Positions 9,175 to 17,957 of a stretch of 64,000 bases of DNA are shown here, in pieces. The DNA comes from Candidatus Nanopelagicales bacterium. Lineage in GTDB: Bacteria; Actinomycetota; Actinomycetes; S36-B12; GCA-2699445. Where the stretch lies: NCBI GenBank assembly GCA_037045355.1, contig JBAOHO010000008.1:62001-126000 (forward strand). Reading direction: 5' to 3'. The notes beneath the pieces were generated by a model. That model saw only the letters and a list, made by a program, of their open reading frames with translations, searched no databases and was not told the DNA's origin. Position 1 is the first letter of the stretch; the number at the start of each line of letters is the position of its first letter. Made by a program: the position numbers and the translations under genes.

Positions 9175-9567
9175 TCAGTTCAGCAGCGAGATCCAGTCCT
9201 GCGGCGCTGTGACGGAGAAATAGAAGACGTCGTGGATCGTGGTGATGGCGAGGACGTTGCGGGCGACTGTGCGATCCGGCAGTTCGCGTGTCTCGGTGGC
9301 TCCCGTGATGTCGATCCGTTCGATCGTGACGATGCGCCCGGAATCCGCCGTGAAGATGATCTGACTTGCCGTCAACCGCAACTGTCCGGGTCCCCGATCG
9401 GGGCCGAAAGCAGCGACAACTCGCTCCTCGCGATAGTCGACCGGCGCAGGCAGCGCGACCGCCGGGCGTGACGTCGACAACCGCGGCCGGGTGCGAATCC
9501 GTTGCAGTCCCCAGATCACCACGGCCACCGCAATTCCCAGGATCACCAGGTACAGCAGGGACCGCAT
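9175..9567 (-). CDS. membrane-anchored small protein (130 aa)
   Basis: One N-terminal transmembrane helix (residues 4-21), a basic stretch, then about 90 residues of alternating strand-like sequence ending WISLLN. The soluble part resembles short PH/GRAM-like beta domains in pattern, but no signature proves it. It starts 18 nt after the DUF2252 gene on the same strand, so the two probably form an operon. Confidence 0.6.
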   Translation of the reverse strand: MRSLLYLVILGIAVAVVIWGLQRIRTRPRLSTSRPAVALPAPVDYREERVVAAFGPDRGPGQLRLTASQIIFTADSGRIVTIERIDITGATETRELPDRTVARNVLAITTIHDVFYFSVTAPQDWISLLN

Positions 9568-9585
9568 CGGCTTCGGGGTGCCCCG

Positions 9586-11001
9586 TCAGATCCCCTGCTC
9601 GGCGGTGATCCGACCGCTCTTGACGGCAGCGACGAGGGCGTCGTGATCCTTCTCGTTCTGGTCCGCATATGCCTGCGAGAAGTCCGCGATGGCGTTGTCG
9701 AGCCGGTCGCTCTTCCCCATGTAGGTCGACAGCGCGATCGCGTCCCCGGAGCGGGCGTGGGCTTTGGCCAGGGTCCACGCGCAGATGCGCCCGTAGGCGG
9801 CCAGGTCGCTCGGCTCCATGGCGTCGATGACCGCCGAGCCTTTCCAGTCACGCAACTGGCGAACGTAGAAACTGCGGGAGACGCCGTCGAGCCCGGAGAC
9901 GTGATCCCACCCGAGAAAGATGTCGCTCGCGGACTGCATCAAACGCTGGCCCGCCACGACCCGCTCGCCGCTGGTGCGGAACTCGCTCTTCGATGTGAAC
10001 CGTTCCAGAACCGACTCCTGGGCTTCCTTGACCTGCAGGAACAGCGGATCCTCAGTGTCGCGGCCGCGGAACAGAGCCATCCAACACCGAGTCCCCACAC
10101 TGCCCACGCCCACGACCTTCAATGCCAGGTCGGTGAACTCGAACTGCTCGAGCAGGTGACGACGGTCGAACTGCAGGGTGGATCGGTAGCTGCGCAGCAC
10201 GGAACCGATGGTCTCGATCACCTGGTCACCGTCGACGCCCTCTTGCTGCATGAGGTCTCGCACATTCACGATGAGTGGAGGGCTGGACACGATACGGCGC
10301 TCGCCGTCGACCACCTGTGTGAACTTGGAGAACGCCTGCACAGAATCGCGGGTCTGCGCTTTCGCGATCTGGCGGCGGGCCCGCTTGACTCCGGTCTTGC
10401 TGGCCTGCTTGGCGAAGTTCTCGACGAGGGTCTCGATGTCGAGGCGTGCGTACCAGATCTCCAGCTGCGGCATCCCGGCGAAGTTGGCCATCGAGTCGCG
10501 GTACTGCTTCGTGGCCGCCAGCAGAATCACTCGCCGCTCAGGGTCGGTGAAACCCCGATCGCGTGCGGCGACCTCCAGCGAGGCGGTCAGTCGTTTGAGA
10601 TCCCATTCCCACGGGCCTGGATTCGTCTCGTCGAAGTCGTTGATGTCGAAGACCAGGGCCCGCTCCGGGGAGGCGAATGCCCCGAAGTTCATCAGGTGTG
10701 CGTCCCCGCACGCCTGGACCGACAGGCCACTGTTGGGGGTCTCGGCGAGATCCGCCGCCATGACCAGCGCCGCCCCGCGATAAAACGTGAACGCTGTCTG
10801 CATCATGCGGCCATACCTGATCGGGATCAGTTGCTGCAGACGCGTCGCCGACTGTGACTCGAGCAGAGAGACCGGATCGGGCCGATCTGAGGGTGGGTCG
10901 AAGTAGGCCTGGCTGGTGCGCGGCACCCGCTTGCGTGCGGCCTTGCCGCGGTCGGCGCGTTCGGCGGGGGTCAAGTGCTCGACATGCTGAAGATCCTTCA
11001 C
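9586..11001 (-). CDS. DUF2252 family protein
   Basis: Matches the DUF2252 family, with a kinase-like fold and no established reaction, in length (471 aa from the chosen start) and signatures: GDAHLMNFG, the FDINDFDET acidic motif, WDLKRL, and a late YGRICAWTLAKAHARSGD segment. The GDAHxxN and FDxNDFD motifs resemble catalytic and metal loops of phosphotransferases. I chose GTG 11001, which has a GGGAG box upstream; the ATG at 11064 would add 21 residues of odd Cys-rich composition. Followed by the small membrane protein at 9175-9567. Confidence 0.85.
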   Translation of the reverse strand: MKDLQHVEHLTPAERADRGKAARKRVPRTSQAYFDPPSDRPDPVSLLESQSATRLQQLIPIRYGRMMQTAFTFYRGAALVMAADLAETPNSGLSVQACGDAHLMNFGAFASPERALVFDINDFDETNPGPWEWDLKRLTASLEVAARDRGFTDPERRVILLAATKQYRDSMANFAGMPQLEIWYARLDIETLVENFAKQASKTGVKRARRQIAKAQTRDSVQAFSKFTQVVDGERRIVSSPPLIVNVRDLMQQEGVDGDQVIETIGSVLRSYRSTLQFDRRHLLEQFEFTDLALKVVGVGSVGTRCWMALFRGRDTEDPLFLQVKEAQESVLERFTSKSEFRTSGERVVAGQRLMQSASDIFLGWDHVSGLDGVSRSFYVRQLRDWKGSAVIDAMEPSDLAAYGRICAWTLAKAHARSGDAIALSTYMGKSDRLDNAIADFSQAYADQNEKDHDALVAAVKSGRITAEQGI

Positions 11002-11100
11002 CGGGACAGGCTCCCACAAGTGGGCCCCGCCCGCCCGGCAACAAGCCGGTGATGAGCCAGGCACCCCGCGCCACCGTGCGGCGGGACTGCCGACAGGGGT

Positions 11101-11140
11101 CCGGCCCCGTCCGACGGTGGGTGCCGTCGAACGGGGCCGG
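11101..11140 (-). terminator. strong hairpin downstream of the lipoprotein gene
   Basis: CCGGCCCCGT and ACGGGGCCGG arms plus CGACGG/CCGTCG pair around a TGGGTG loop, just after the stop of the minus-strand gene ending at 11161. There is no T-run, which is usual for high-GC actinobacterial terminators. Confidence 0.7.
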
Positions 11141-11160
11141 GTTGGGGGGAGGGTGGGGGA

Positions 11161-11835
11161 TCAGGTGAGGCCGCAGTAGTCCAGCAGCTTGGGCGGCAGA
11201 CCGGCGCTGGCGCCACCGCAGACTTCGTCATTCGGCACGCGGACCCACTGTGAGCCCTCAGCCTTGAGGAAGAAGTTCTCGACGGCAGGGCCGTTCATGG
11301 CCTGGCCGGCGGCCCAACGCTCCGCCGCGACATTGACGCAGATGAAGCTCTGGAGTTGCTCGCCGGACTTCAACGCCGCCGAGATCGCCTGACCCGTGCA
11401 GGGGGCTGTCGTTGATGTCGGGCTCGGGGTCGTGGTGGGGCTCGCGGTGGGACTGGCGGTGGGGGTCGTGCAGGCCTGCTTGCCTTCGCTCACGGCTTTC
11501 TTGAGCGCGGCTTCGGTCTCCGGGCCGAGTTCGCCGTCCACCTCGAGACCTTCGGCCTCCTGGAAGCGCACCAGAGCGGCGTCGGTCTCGGGGCCCATGA
11601 TTCCGTCGACAGCGCCAGAGTGGCAGCCGACAGCGTTGAGCTCTTCCTGGATCTGCTTGTCGAAAGCCACCGTCGATTCACCCTCGGAGGCAGACGCGGA
11701 GGGGCTGAGCGAGGGACTCGCCGTGGGAGCGGCGGTCTGAGTGGGGGCTGGATCAGACGAACTCGAGCATCCCGCCAGTCCGGCGAGTGCCAATGTGGCG
11801 GCGGCGGTTCCGACTGCCAAACGCTTGGTCAGCAT
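11161..11835 (-). CDS. lipoprotein with peptidoglycan-binding domain
   Basis: ATG 11835 follows GGAAGGG. The signal sequence ends in the lipobox LAGLAGC, so the protein should be lipid-anchored outside the membrane (224 aa). After a Ser/Thr/Ala/Pro linker comes a PG_binding_1 type domain (about residues 60-120: IQEELNAVGC, GxVDGIMGPET, ALVRFQ, repeated as VDGELGPETEAAL). A second Thr/Pro/Ser linker precedes a C-terminal domain of about 75 residues with four Cys (C-T-G, ICVN, VCGG, YCGL). That last domain is not recognised. A role at the cell wall is likely; no hydrolase domain is present. Confidence 0.8.
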   Translation of the reverse strand: MLTKRLAVGTAAATLALAGLAGCSSSSDPAPTQTAAPTASPSLSPSASASEGESTVAFDKQIQEELNAVGCHSGAVDGIMGPETDAALVRFQEAEGLEVDGELGPETEAALKKAVSEGKQACTTPTASPTASPTTTPSPTSTTAPCTGQAISAALKSGEQLQSFICVNVAAERWAAGQAMNGPAVENFFLKAEGSQWVRVPNDEVCGGASAGLPPKLLDYCGLT

Positions 11836-11924
11836 GTGGGCCCTTCCATCGTTGTGCGACGTCCTGGTTCTATCACCGCGGCTCTCGGCGACCCGGTGCC
11901 GCCGTGCCGCCGCGATTCGTACTG

Positions 11925-13142
11925 TTACCTGACCGATATGCGGGTCACGGCCGTCGCCAGTCGAGTGGCAAGATCGCCGTTCGCGGCCACGCTGACCTCG
12001 GCCAACCCCAACCAAGTGGCCAGCCGACCGAGTTCGGCGGCGAGGCGATCGGACGTGTCACTGGTCGTTTGGTGGCCCCACGTTCCTTGGACCTGAAGCG
12101 TGCCCCTGGCTCGGTCGGCTTTCAGGTCCACCCGGGCGCGTAGGTGCTCGTCCTGCAGGAAAGGCAGCACGTAGTAGCCATGCGCACGTTGCGCCTTCGG
12201 CACGTAGATCTCGATGCGATACCGCATGTCGAAGAGGCGCTGAACGCGGCTGCGCTCCCAGATGAGGGGGTCGAACGGCACCAGGAGCGCGTCGTGGGTC
12301 AGGCGCCGAGGAACCACGACGCTGTGATGGCGCCAGGCCGCGGGCCAGCCCGGAACGTCCACGGGCAGCAGGGCACCGTCCTCCACCAATTCGGTGACGG
12401 CCCGCATCGTGTCCGCGGCGTTCAGACGGAAGTAGTCCCGGAGGTCCACAGCGGTGGCCACGCCGAGCGCACGAGCGGCGATATCCACCAGCCCGCGGAT
12501 GGCCTCCGCACGATCGGGGGTCGGGGTGTGGCGCACGTGCTGCGGAAGGACCGCCTCGGGGAGTGCGTACCGGCGCCGGAACTGCGCGTCCCGCCCGCCG
12601 CTGGTCACCTCACCGCTCCAGAACAAGTGCTCCAGAATCTGTTTGACCGCGGACCAGTTCCATCCCCAGCGATCGGTGCCGCGGGCTGCTCCGTGCTCGA
12701 GTTCCCGCTCAACAGTGGTGGCGGTCGCGGGTCCGATCGCAGCGACGCAGTCGAGCACCTCCGTGACCAGCCCGGGGTCCGACTGCGCTGCTGCTGCGAC
12801 CGATCCCCACGCGTGTGGCTCCGCCATCCGCCAGCGCAGCAACGGCTGGCGCTCCACGGGGAGCAACGACGCCTCATGACCCCAGTACTCGAACAGGGTG
12901 CGTGGTGCCCGGGCGCCGGCCGCGTCGAGCCGGGATCGGTCGTACGCCCCGATGCGGCTGAAAGCCGGAAGGTAGTGGGCACGCGTGAGAACGTTCACCG
13001 AGTCGATCTGCACCAGGCCCATCCGCCGGATCGACCGCAGCAGGGACCGCGTGTCGGACCGGCCGCCACCGAGACCGAAACCCTGGGCGGCCAGCACCGC
13101 GCGGCGCGCTTCGGCCGGGGAAAGCGCGTCGCGGCCACGCAC
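11925..13142 (-). CDS. YcaQ/AlkX-type winged-helix DNA glycosylase
   Basis: Member of the HTH_42 (AlkZ/YcaQ) family, which removes bulky alkylated bases and unhooks DNA interstrand crosslinks. At 405 residues it has the family length. The catalytic motif is visible as Q45-I-D47 in GLVQIDSVNVL; QxD is the YcaQ form, while AlkZ proteins have QxQ. Other hallmarks are FEYWGHEASLLP and WNWSAVKQILEHLF of a winged helix. GTG 13142 is chosen because the upstream part of the frame overlaps the hydrolase gene, which stops 5 nt before. The two genes form an operon. Confidence 0.85.
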   Translation of the reverse strand: MRGRDALSPAEARRAVLAAQGFGLGGGRSDTRSLLRSIRRMGLVQIDSVNVLTRAHYLPAFSRIGAYDRSRLDAAGARAPRTLFEYWGHEASLLPVERQPLLRWRMAEPHAWGSVAAAAQSDPGLVTEVLDCVAAIGPATATTVERELEHGAARGTDRWGWNWSAVKQILEHLFWSGEVTSGGRDAQFRRRYALPEAVLPQHVRHTPTPDRAEAIRGLVDIAARALGVATAVDLRDYFRLNAADTMRAVTELVEDGALLPVDVPGWPAAWRHHSVVVPRRLTHDALLVPFDPLIWERSRVQRLFDMRYRIEIYVPKAQRAHGYYVLPFLQDEHLRARVDLKADRARGTLQVQGTWGHQTTSDTSDRLAAELGRLATWLGLAEVSVAANGDLATRLATAVTRISVR

Positions 13143-13147
13143 GGATC

Positions 13148-13957
13148 TCAAGCCGCCAGTTGTTCCAAGACGATTCGCGTGGTCGCTGGTTTCAGCCCCA
13201 TTCCCAGGTGGCTGCCGGTGACCTCGATGTTCGTGGCGCCCGGGACGACGCAGGCCCGCCAGTCGACGATGCCGTCGGACTTCGTATACAGGGAGACAAG
13301 GTCCACGTCGGCGGGCAACGGCCGCTTGGTCGCCTCCATGTACGGACACGTGCAGTCGGGGGTCACACACTTTCGTTCGCGCAGCACAGGGTCCAGAGAA
13401 TGCGTGACTCGTAGGGCGCCCACGAGAGGGGCGGGGATCTCGTAGAAGGCGAACTCGTGATTCAACGGCGCACCGAGGCTGATCACCCGCTCGACCAGTT
13501 CCGGGTGCCGGGCCGCCAGTCCCCGGGCCAACATCCCGCCGCGGCTGTGGCCCACGACGAGCAGGCGCCGATCGTCGTCTTCGGCGACGGTTCTTTGCGC
13601 CACCCGCGCCAACTCATCCACGGTGCGGTCCGAGCACCGGACATTCACCCGGATGCCGGACCGGACAACGTGGTAGCCACCCGTGTGCAACGCCCACTGC
13701 AAAGGCAGTGTCGACGGGTCGCCGAATCCGAATCCCGGGATCACCAGGACGGGGCGTCCGGCGCCCGACGGCAACCCCGCTGATGCCGCGCCAGGCCCAT
13801 GCAGCAGGGCGTGTTCCCACTCGGCGATCTCCCATCCGAACCGGGATTCCGACGCGGCCCGGGCGGCCCAACCGGGGGCGGCTCGCAACCAGCCGGGAAG
13901 GCCGCTCGGTGCCCACGGGAGGTGCGGTTGGTGGATGTCCATCCACTGGCTGGTCAT
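13148..13957 (-). CDS. alpha/beta hydrolase (lipase/esterase-like)
   Basis: A 269-residue alpha/beta-hydrolase. The nucleophile elbow is GHSRGG (Ser at about residue 130), preceded by an oxyanion-type strand VLVIPGFGFGD. Likely acid and base are the Asp in KSDGIVDW and the His in TGSHLGMG, which is the layout of the PGAP1/lipase class 2-like group. Cys residues in CVTPDCTCPY could bind a metal or form a disulfide. ATG 13957 has AGGATCGACCC upstream. It is the first gene of a pair with the YcaQ-type glycosylase; the substrate is unknown. Confidence 0.78.
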   Translation of the reverse strand: MTSQWMDIHQPHLPWAPSGLPGWLRAAPGWAARAASESRFGWEIAEWEHALLHGPGAASAGLPSGAGRPVLVIPGFGFGDPSTLPLQWALHTGGYHVVRSGIRVNVRCSDRTVDELARVAQRTVAEDDDRRLLVVGHSRGGMLARGLAARHPELVERVISLGAPLNHEFAFYEIPAPLVGALRVTHSLDPVLRERKCVTPDCTCPYMEATKRPLPADVDLVSLYTKSDGIVDWRACVVPGATNIEVTGSHLGMGLKPATTRIVLEQLAA

Positions 13958-14033
13958 GGGTCGATCCTGCCGCAGTCGCAGTCCGGGAGGGATCGTTTCA
14001 CCCGTTCCCCTATGGGGGAGTCGGGTCACGACG

Positions 14034-14039
14034 TAGAGT
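14034..14039 (+). promoter_or_regulatory. -10 box of a leaderless promoter
   Basis: TAGAGT, then 6 nt, then GTG 14046; there is no Shine-Dalgarno sequence. Confidence 0.6.
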
Positions 14040-14045
14040 CAGGCC

Positions 14046-14756
14046 GTGGCCGAGCACGACCAGGATGACGAGCAGGAACCCGCGCTCGTCGGCGCGGAAT
14101 CCGCCTCATGGGCCAAGGTGATCGGCTTCACGCTCGCCGGCTGCGCACTGGCGGGAGCCGGGTTCTGGGCCGTCATGCCCAAGGGCGTCGTCGCGCAGTC
14201 CGATGCCGAGCCGGTGGCAGCGGAACCGGTGCGCCAGACGGAGGCGGAGGACGCGACCCGCGAGGAGAAGCCGGTTCCCTACCGCAAGGTCAGGCCCTAC
14301 TTCGGACCGCCCAAACTGTCGATCCAGATCAGCGATCCCCTGCGCGGTGTCTGCGGTGCGACGTTCTCCGAATCTATGGTCGTGCGGGTGTTGGAGGGCG
14401 AAGCCGACGAAATCGTGGCCGAGGTGCGCATCGCCGGGGAGAAGATCGTACGGACCCGGGTTCTGACCCACGCCAACGACGAATGGACCGGATCTATCGG
14501 TGGGCTGCCCGTGGACCGGCCCGCGAAGTTGCTCATCATGGCGTCCGGCCCGTACGGCCAGGAGTCCGTCGTCAAGGACATCACTCACGACTGCCCCGGC
14601 AAGATCGACCGCACCGATCCCGCCTACCTGGGCAGCAAGGCCGGCCGCGAAGACCTCAAGGAGATGTTCGACAAGGAGTTCGAGTTCGACTTCGACTCGG
14701 GTGGCTCCGGGGCGACCGACCAGGACAGCCGCGGCTCCGACACAGAGCAGGAGTGA
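14046..14756 (+). CDS. membrane-anchored protein of unknown function (236 aa)
   Basis: An acidic N-terminus, one transmembrane helix (about residues 24-44), a charged linker, and an extracytoplasmic domain (about 85-195) with two Cys (VCGATF and DCPGK) that may form a disulfide. The C-terminus is strongly acidic (EFEFDFDSGG, then Asp/Ser/Glu). No family is recognised. The GTG start fits a leaderless transcript. A perfect hairpin follows the stop codon, so the gene is probably monocistronic. Confidence 0.7.
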   Translation: MAEHDQDDEQEPALVGAESASWAKVIGFTLAGCALAGAGFWAVMPKGVVAQSDAEPVAAEPVRQTEAEDATREEKPVPYRKVRPYFGPPKLSIQISDPLRGVCGATFSESMVVRVLEGEADEIVAEVRIAGEKIVRTRVLTHANDEWTGSIGGLPVDRPAKLLIMASGPYGQESVVKDITHDCPGKIDRTDPAYLGSKAGREDLKEMFDKEFEFDFDSGGSGATDQDSRGSDTEQE

Positions 14757-14760
14757 CCCA

Positions 14761-14779
14761 CCGGTCCTGCGAGGACCGG
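14761..14779 (+). terminator. intrinsic-type terminator hairpin
   Basis: CCGGTCCT-GCG-AGGACCGG, a perfect 8-bp stem with a 3-nt loop, 5 nt after the stop of the 236-residue protein gene and followed by CTGGTACTTGT. Confidence 0.75.
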
Positions 14780-14834
14780 CTGGTACTTGTCACCGGAACC
14801 TCGCGCCGACATCCGGGCGGACGAGGAGTGGGGC

Positions 14835-16001
14835 TCAGGCGATCCGGTAGACGGGGCCATTGAGGGACACCGCGTAGACCCGGCCGCGGGCGTCCTCACC
14901 GAAGGACACCAGCGACTCAACCCGCATCCCGGTGCTGCGATCCCCTGCCGCGGACCCTGGCCCGAGGTCGACGGCCCGCACATCCGGGTTGCAGAAGTCG
15001 CCGTACAGATACGAGCCGTTGAGTGTCGTCAGCGCCTGGTCGCGCACGACGTAACCACCCGTCACCGAGCAATATCCGTCCGAATGGCGCAGGCCGAGCA
15101 CAGGTGCTTGCGCACCCGGCGCGCTGCCGTCGGCGTAGCGGTCCGGCCCCTCGAACACGCGCCAACCGAAGTTGGCGCCCGCGGCCGTACCCGGTGCCGA
15201 GTAGTTGATCTCCTCCCAGGAATCCTGGCCGACGTCCGCGATGGTCAGCGCTCCTGTCACACGGTCGAATGAGAAGCGCCACGGGTTGCGCAAACCGGAC
15301 GCGTAGATCTCGGGCCGGACGCCGGTTTCGCCGACGAACGGATTGTCGGCCGGCACCCGGTAGGGCCGTGCCCCGGACCGGCGAGGGTCGATGCGCAGCA
15401 TCTTGCCGAGCAAGGTCGACATGTTCTGGGCCCGGTTCTGCGGATCGCCACCGAAACCACCGTCACCCATACCGACATAGAGCAGCCGGTCGGGTCCGAA
15501 CTGCAGCTGCCCACCGTTGTGGTTGCTCGCGGGCTGACTGATCCGCATGACTTGGCGCGCGCTTGTCGCCTTGGCCCGGTTGGGGTCACCCGTGCGCACC
15601 TGGTACTCGATGATGCGGGTGTCGCCGGAGCGGTCGGTGAGGTTGATGTAGAACCGGCGGCCGGCCCTAGGTGAGAACGCCATGCTCAGCAGGCCCTGCT
15701 CACCGCTGGTCGACACCTGTCCCGAGACGTCCAAGAACGGCGTCCGAAGGGTCCGACCCTTGCGTACGACAAGGATCCGCCCGCCCTTCTCGACGACGAA
15801 AAGTCGGGAGGAGTCGCCGGGTTTGGCAGTGACGAACACCGGTTGCTCGTACGAGCCGACCTTCACCAACCGGGGCTGATCGGTGGAGCCGGGTTGCGCC
15901 CGGCCCCGCTGATCCTCGGCGGCGCTGCCCGTCCCGATGACACCGGCCCCCAACACGCCGACCAGAATGCCTGCGAGAACTGCGCGTGCCGAGGATCTCA
16001 T
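14835..16001 (-). CDS. PQQ-dependent sugar dehydrogenase-like protein (GSDH family)
   Basis: A six-bladed propeller of the glucose/sorbosone dehydrogenase family (388 aa) with a signal peptide (residues 1-27), so exported. Family signatures: the blade 1 motif GEQGLLSMAFSP, the active-site segment SNHNGGQLQFGPD whose His is the catalytic base in soluble glucose dehydrogenases, GMGDGGFGGDPQN, and GLRNPWRFSFD. It could oxidise aldoses using PQQ, but the family also holds members of unknown substrate and no PQQ genes are in the window. ATG 16001 has TACACT exactly 6 nt upstream, so it is probably leaderless. Confidence 0.85.
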   Translation of the reverse strand: MRSSARAVLAGILVGVLGAGVIGTGSAAEDQRGRAQPGSTDQPRLVKVGSYEQPVFVTAKPGDSSRLFVVEKGGRILVVRKGRTLRTPFLDVSGQVSTSGEQGLLSMAFSPRAGRRFYINLTDRSGDTRIIEYQVRTGDPNRAKATSARQVMRISQPASNHNGGQLQFGPDRLLYVGMGDGGFGGDPQNRAQNMSTLLGKMLRIDPRRSGARPYRVPADNPFVGETGVRPEIYASGLRNPWRFSFDRVTGALTIADVGQDSWEEINYSAPGTAAGANFGWRVFEGPDRYADGSAPGAQAPVLGLRHSDGYCSVTGGYVVRDQALTTLNGSYLYGDFCNPDVRAVDLGPGSAAGDRSTGMRVESLVSFGEDARGRVYAVSLNGPVYRIA

Positions 16002-16007
16002 CTGCCG

Positions 16008-16013
16008 AGTGTA
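16008..16013 (-). promoter_or_regulatory. -10 box of a leaderless promoter
   Basis: TACACT on the minus strand, then a 6-nt spacer, then ATG 16001. Confidence 0.6.
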
Positions 16014-16038
16014 GGTCGGGTTCGAGAAGGTGCGCCGA

Positions 16039-16509
16039 TCAGTGATTCTCGGCAGCGGCCTTGAGCCGGCGCAGTGTCTGCACCATGTTGGCGCGGTTGT
16101 GCGCCTCTCGATCGCCGGGGATCAGCAACTGCCCCACACTCTTCATGGGCAGACCCATCAGTCCCTGCCGACGGTCGATCCAGGTCTCGATGACCCGGGT
16201 GGTGCCGTCGCCCACATCCTCGAAGTCGTAACGCCAACGTGAGACCGGGAACGGCCCGAAGTCCACGTCGAACTCGAACTCGGCACCCCGGTCGGCCGCC
16301 GCGACCGTGCATTGCGTGAACCAACGCACCGGGCCGCGCCGGTTGGTCCCGATGAATCGGTCGCCTACGGACAGTTCTCCCGAGACACCGCGGGCGCCCG
16401 TCGCCTCAGGTGACCACTCGCCCATCCGCCCGACGTCTGACACCAGGTCGTAGACCACCGCGGGGGACGCCGAGATCGTGATGGACTCTGAGACGTGGGA
16501 CTCGTGCAT
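16039..16509 (-). CDS. SRPBCC (START/polyketide-cyclase-like) protein
   Basis: A 156-residue single-domain SRPBCC protein. It begins with the typical beta strand ESITISASPAVVYDLVSDV and has GEWSP, a central GDRFIGTN strand and a final long helix with MVQTLRRLKA. Such proteins bind hydrophobic ligands in a helix-grip cavity; the ligand is unknown. ATG 16509 is preceded by AGGTGGC, and the longer open frame upstream has no support. It ends 37 nt before the dehydrogenase-like gene on the same strand, so cotranscription is possible although that gene has its own promoter. Confidence 0.8.
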   Translation of the reverse strand: MHESHVSESITISASPAVVYDLVSDVGRMGEWSPEATGARGVSGELSVGDRFIGTNRRGPVRWFTQCTVAAADRGAEFEFDVDFGPFPVSRWRYDFEDVGDGTTRVIETWIDRRQGLMGLPMKSVGQLLIPGDREAHNRANMVQTLRRLKAAAENH

Positions 16510-16646
16510 GCCACCTAGTGTCACTCGCCCCAAAAACACCATGCAATTCCGGGCACTTCCGGACTCGCCCACGGAACGCGCCTGTCGCCGGCGCGGCCCG
16601 GGACGCTCGGGTCTAGATCGGCTCAGGTTGCGGCGCCTCGGGTGGG

Positions 16647-16652
16647 TAGCCT
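16647..16652 (+). promoter_or_regulatory. -10 box of a leaderless promoter (dtd)
   Basis: TAGCCT, 6-nt spacer, then GTG 16659. Confidence 0.6.
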
Positions 16653-16658
16653 CGGTGC

Positions 16659-17129
16659 GTGCGAGCAGTGGTGCAACGAAGCGACGGAGCAGAGGTCGTC
16701 GTCGCCGGCGAGCGGGTGGGCGGCTTCTCCGGACCGGGTTTGGTGGTCCTGGTGGGCGTGAACCGCGCCGATACCGCTGAGCAGGCCGACCGGTTGGCCG
16801 GCAAAGTGTGGGGCTTGCGCATCTTCGATGCACACAGGTTCACTGAGTCCCACTGTCTGGCTCCGGGGGGATCACGGGAGCTATCCGCCTCGGACTTGGG
16901 ACTCCCGGTACTGGTCGTCAGTCAGTTCACGCTGTACGGCCGCACCGGCAAGGGACGCCGCCCGACCTGGGAGGACGCCGCCGCGGGACCTGACGCCGAA
17001 CCGTTGGTGGACCGGGTCGCCGCTCGGCTGCGTGAGTCCGGCGCCCAGGTGACGACCGGGGTGTTCGGTGCCGACATGCGGGTGACGTCGACCAATGACG
17101 GCCCGTTCACCATCCTTCTCGAGGTCTGA
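16659..17129 (+). CDS. dtd: D-aminoacyl-tRNA deacylase
   Basis: Hydrolyses D-aminoacyl-tRNAs (and Gly-tRNA-Ala) in the cytoplasm for proofreading. At 156 residues it has the family length. Both active-site signatures are present: SQFTL (88-92) and the Gly-Pro motif in NDGPFT (146-151) that enforces chiral selectivity by contact across the dimer. Residues 57-78 form a longer and less conserved loop than in many homologues, but the fold motifs on either side are intact. GTG start, probably leaderless. Confidence 0.93.
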   Translation: MRAVVQRSDGAEVVVAGERVGGFSGPGLVVLVGVNRADTAEQADRLAGKVWGLRIFDAHRFTESHCLAPGGSRELSASDLGLPVLVVSQFTLYGRTGKGRRPTWEDAAAGPDAEPLVDRVAARLRESGAQVTTGVFGADMRVTSTNDGPFTILLEV

Positions 17130-17238
17130 CCGGCCCTCTCGCTTCCCTGGCTCCTACTCGATGACGGACTGCTGTGCGGCTCGACTTCATGTTCGTGAGG
17201 TGGGCACGGCCGACCGCCCCGACAGGTGACAATCAGGT

Positions 17239-17931
17239 GTGACCGCTGATACCGCCGTGGCCGACTTCTTCAGCAACTGGGATGTCTATCGAGCGGTGAT
17301 CGACAACAACTGCATGGAACACAGGGAGATCTACCAAACGGTCGCCCCCATTCTCGCCCGCCGAGTCGCGCCCTTCTCGATCCTGGACTTGGGGTGCGGC
17401 GACGCCGCCGGGATCGCGCCGCTGCTGCCCGATCTGCCGTTGGCCCGCTATGTCGGAGTCGACTGTGCAGCGCCTGCACTCGAGCATGCCCGCGCGATGT
17501 TGACGCCTGTCACCGACCGCATCGAGCTGCACGTGGCTGACATGCAGGATTTCCTTGCGGCAACCGAGGAGCACTTCGACGTGATCCTGGTGTCGTTCGC
17601 GCTGCACCACCTCCCAACAAGCGACAAGCTCCGGTTCCTGCGGGCCGCGCGGGCGCGACTTCTGCCGGACGGCGAAGTCATCCTCATCGACGTCGTCCGC
17701 AAGGACACGGAGTCCCGGGATCAGTATCTGCGGCGCTACGCCGGGCTCGTCTCGCAGTGGCCAGTCGGAACGGAACGCCAACGGCGCATCGTCGCGCACG
17801 TCACGGGCAACGACTTCCCCGAAGAGGTGTCGGTCCTGCCTGGCTGGGCCTCGGCGGCTGGGTTCACGTCGGTGGAGGAGTTCTACCGCGGTGGCCAGGA
17901 CACGCAGGCTGGGTGGATTCTGTCGCGGTGA
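17239..17931 (+). CDS. class I SAM-dependent methyltransferase
   Basis: A 230-residue Rossmann methyltransferase: motif I ILDLGCGDAAG (about residues 48-58), an acidic end of strand 2 in YVGVDCA, the motif II/III region with HVADMQDF, and motif IV-like VSFALHHLP. No fused domain. The substrate is not indicated by sequence or neighbours. GTG 17239 has GACAAT 5 nt upstream, again a leaderless arrangement. It faces the HMG-CoA reductase gene tail to tail with only 26 nt between the stops. Confidence 0.82.
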   Translation: MTADTAVADFFSNWDVYRAVIDNNCMEHREIYQTVAPILARRVAPFSILDLGCGDAAGIAPLLPDLPLARYVGVDCAAPALEHARAMLTPVTDRIELHVADMQDFLAATEEHFDVILVSFALHHLPTSDKLRFLRAARARLLPDGEVILIDVVRKDTESRDQYLRRYAGLVSQWPVGTERQRRIVAHVTGNDFPEEVSVLPGWASAAGFTSVEEFYRGGQDTQAGWILSR

Positions 17932-17957
17932 TCAGCGGGCACTCGGCGAAACCCTTC

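Noticed and set aside
9586..11064. ATG 11064 as start of the DUF2252 gene
   Set aside because: The extra 21 residues are Cys/Gly-rich and unlike the family; GTG 11001 has a better site.
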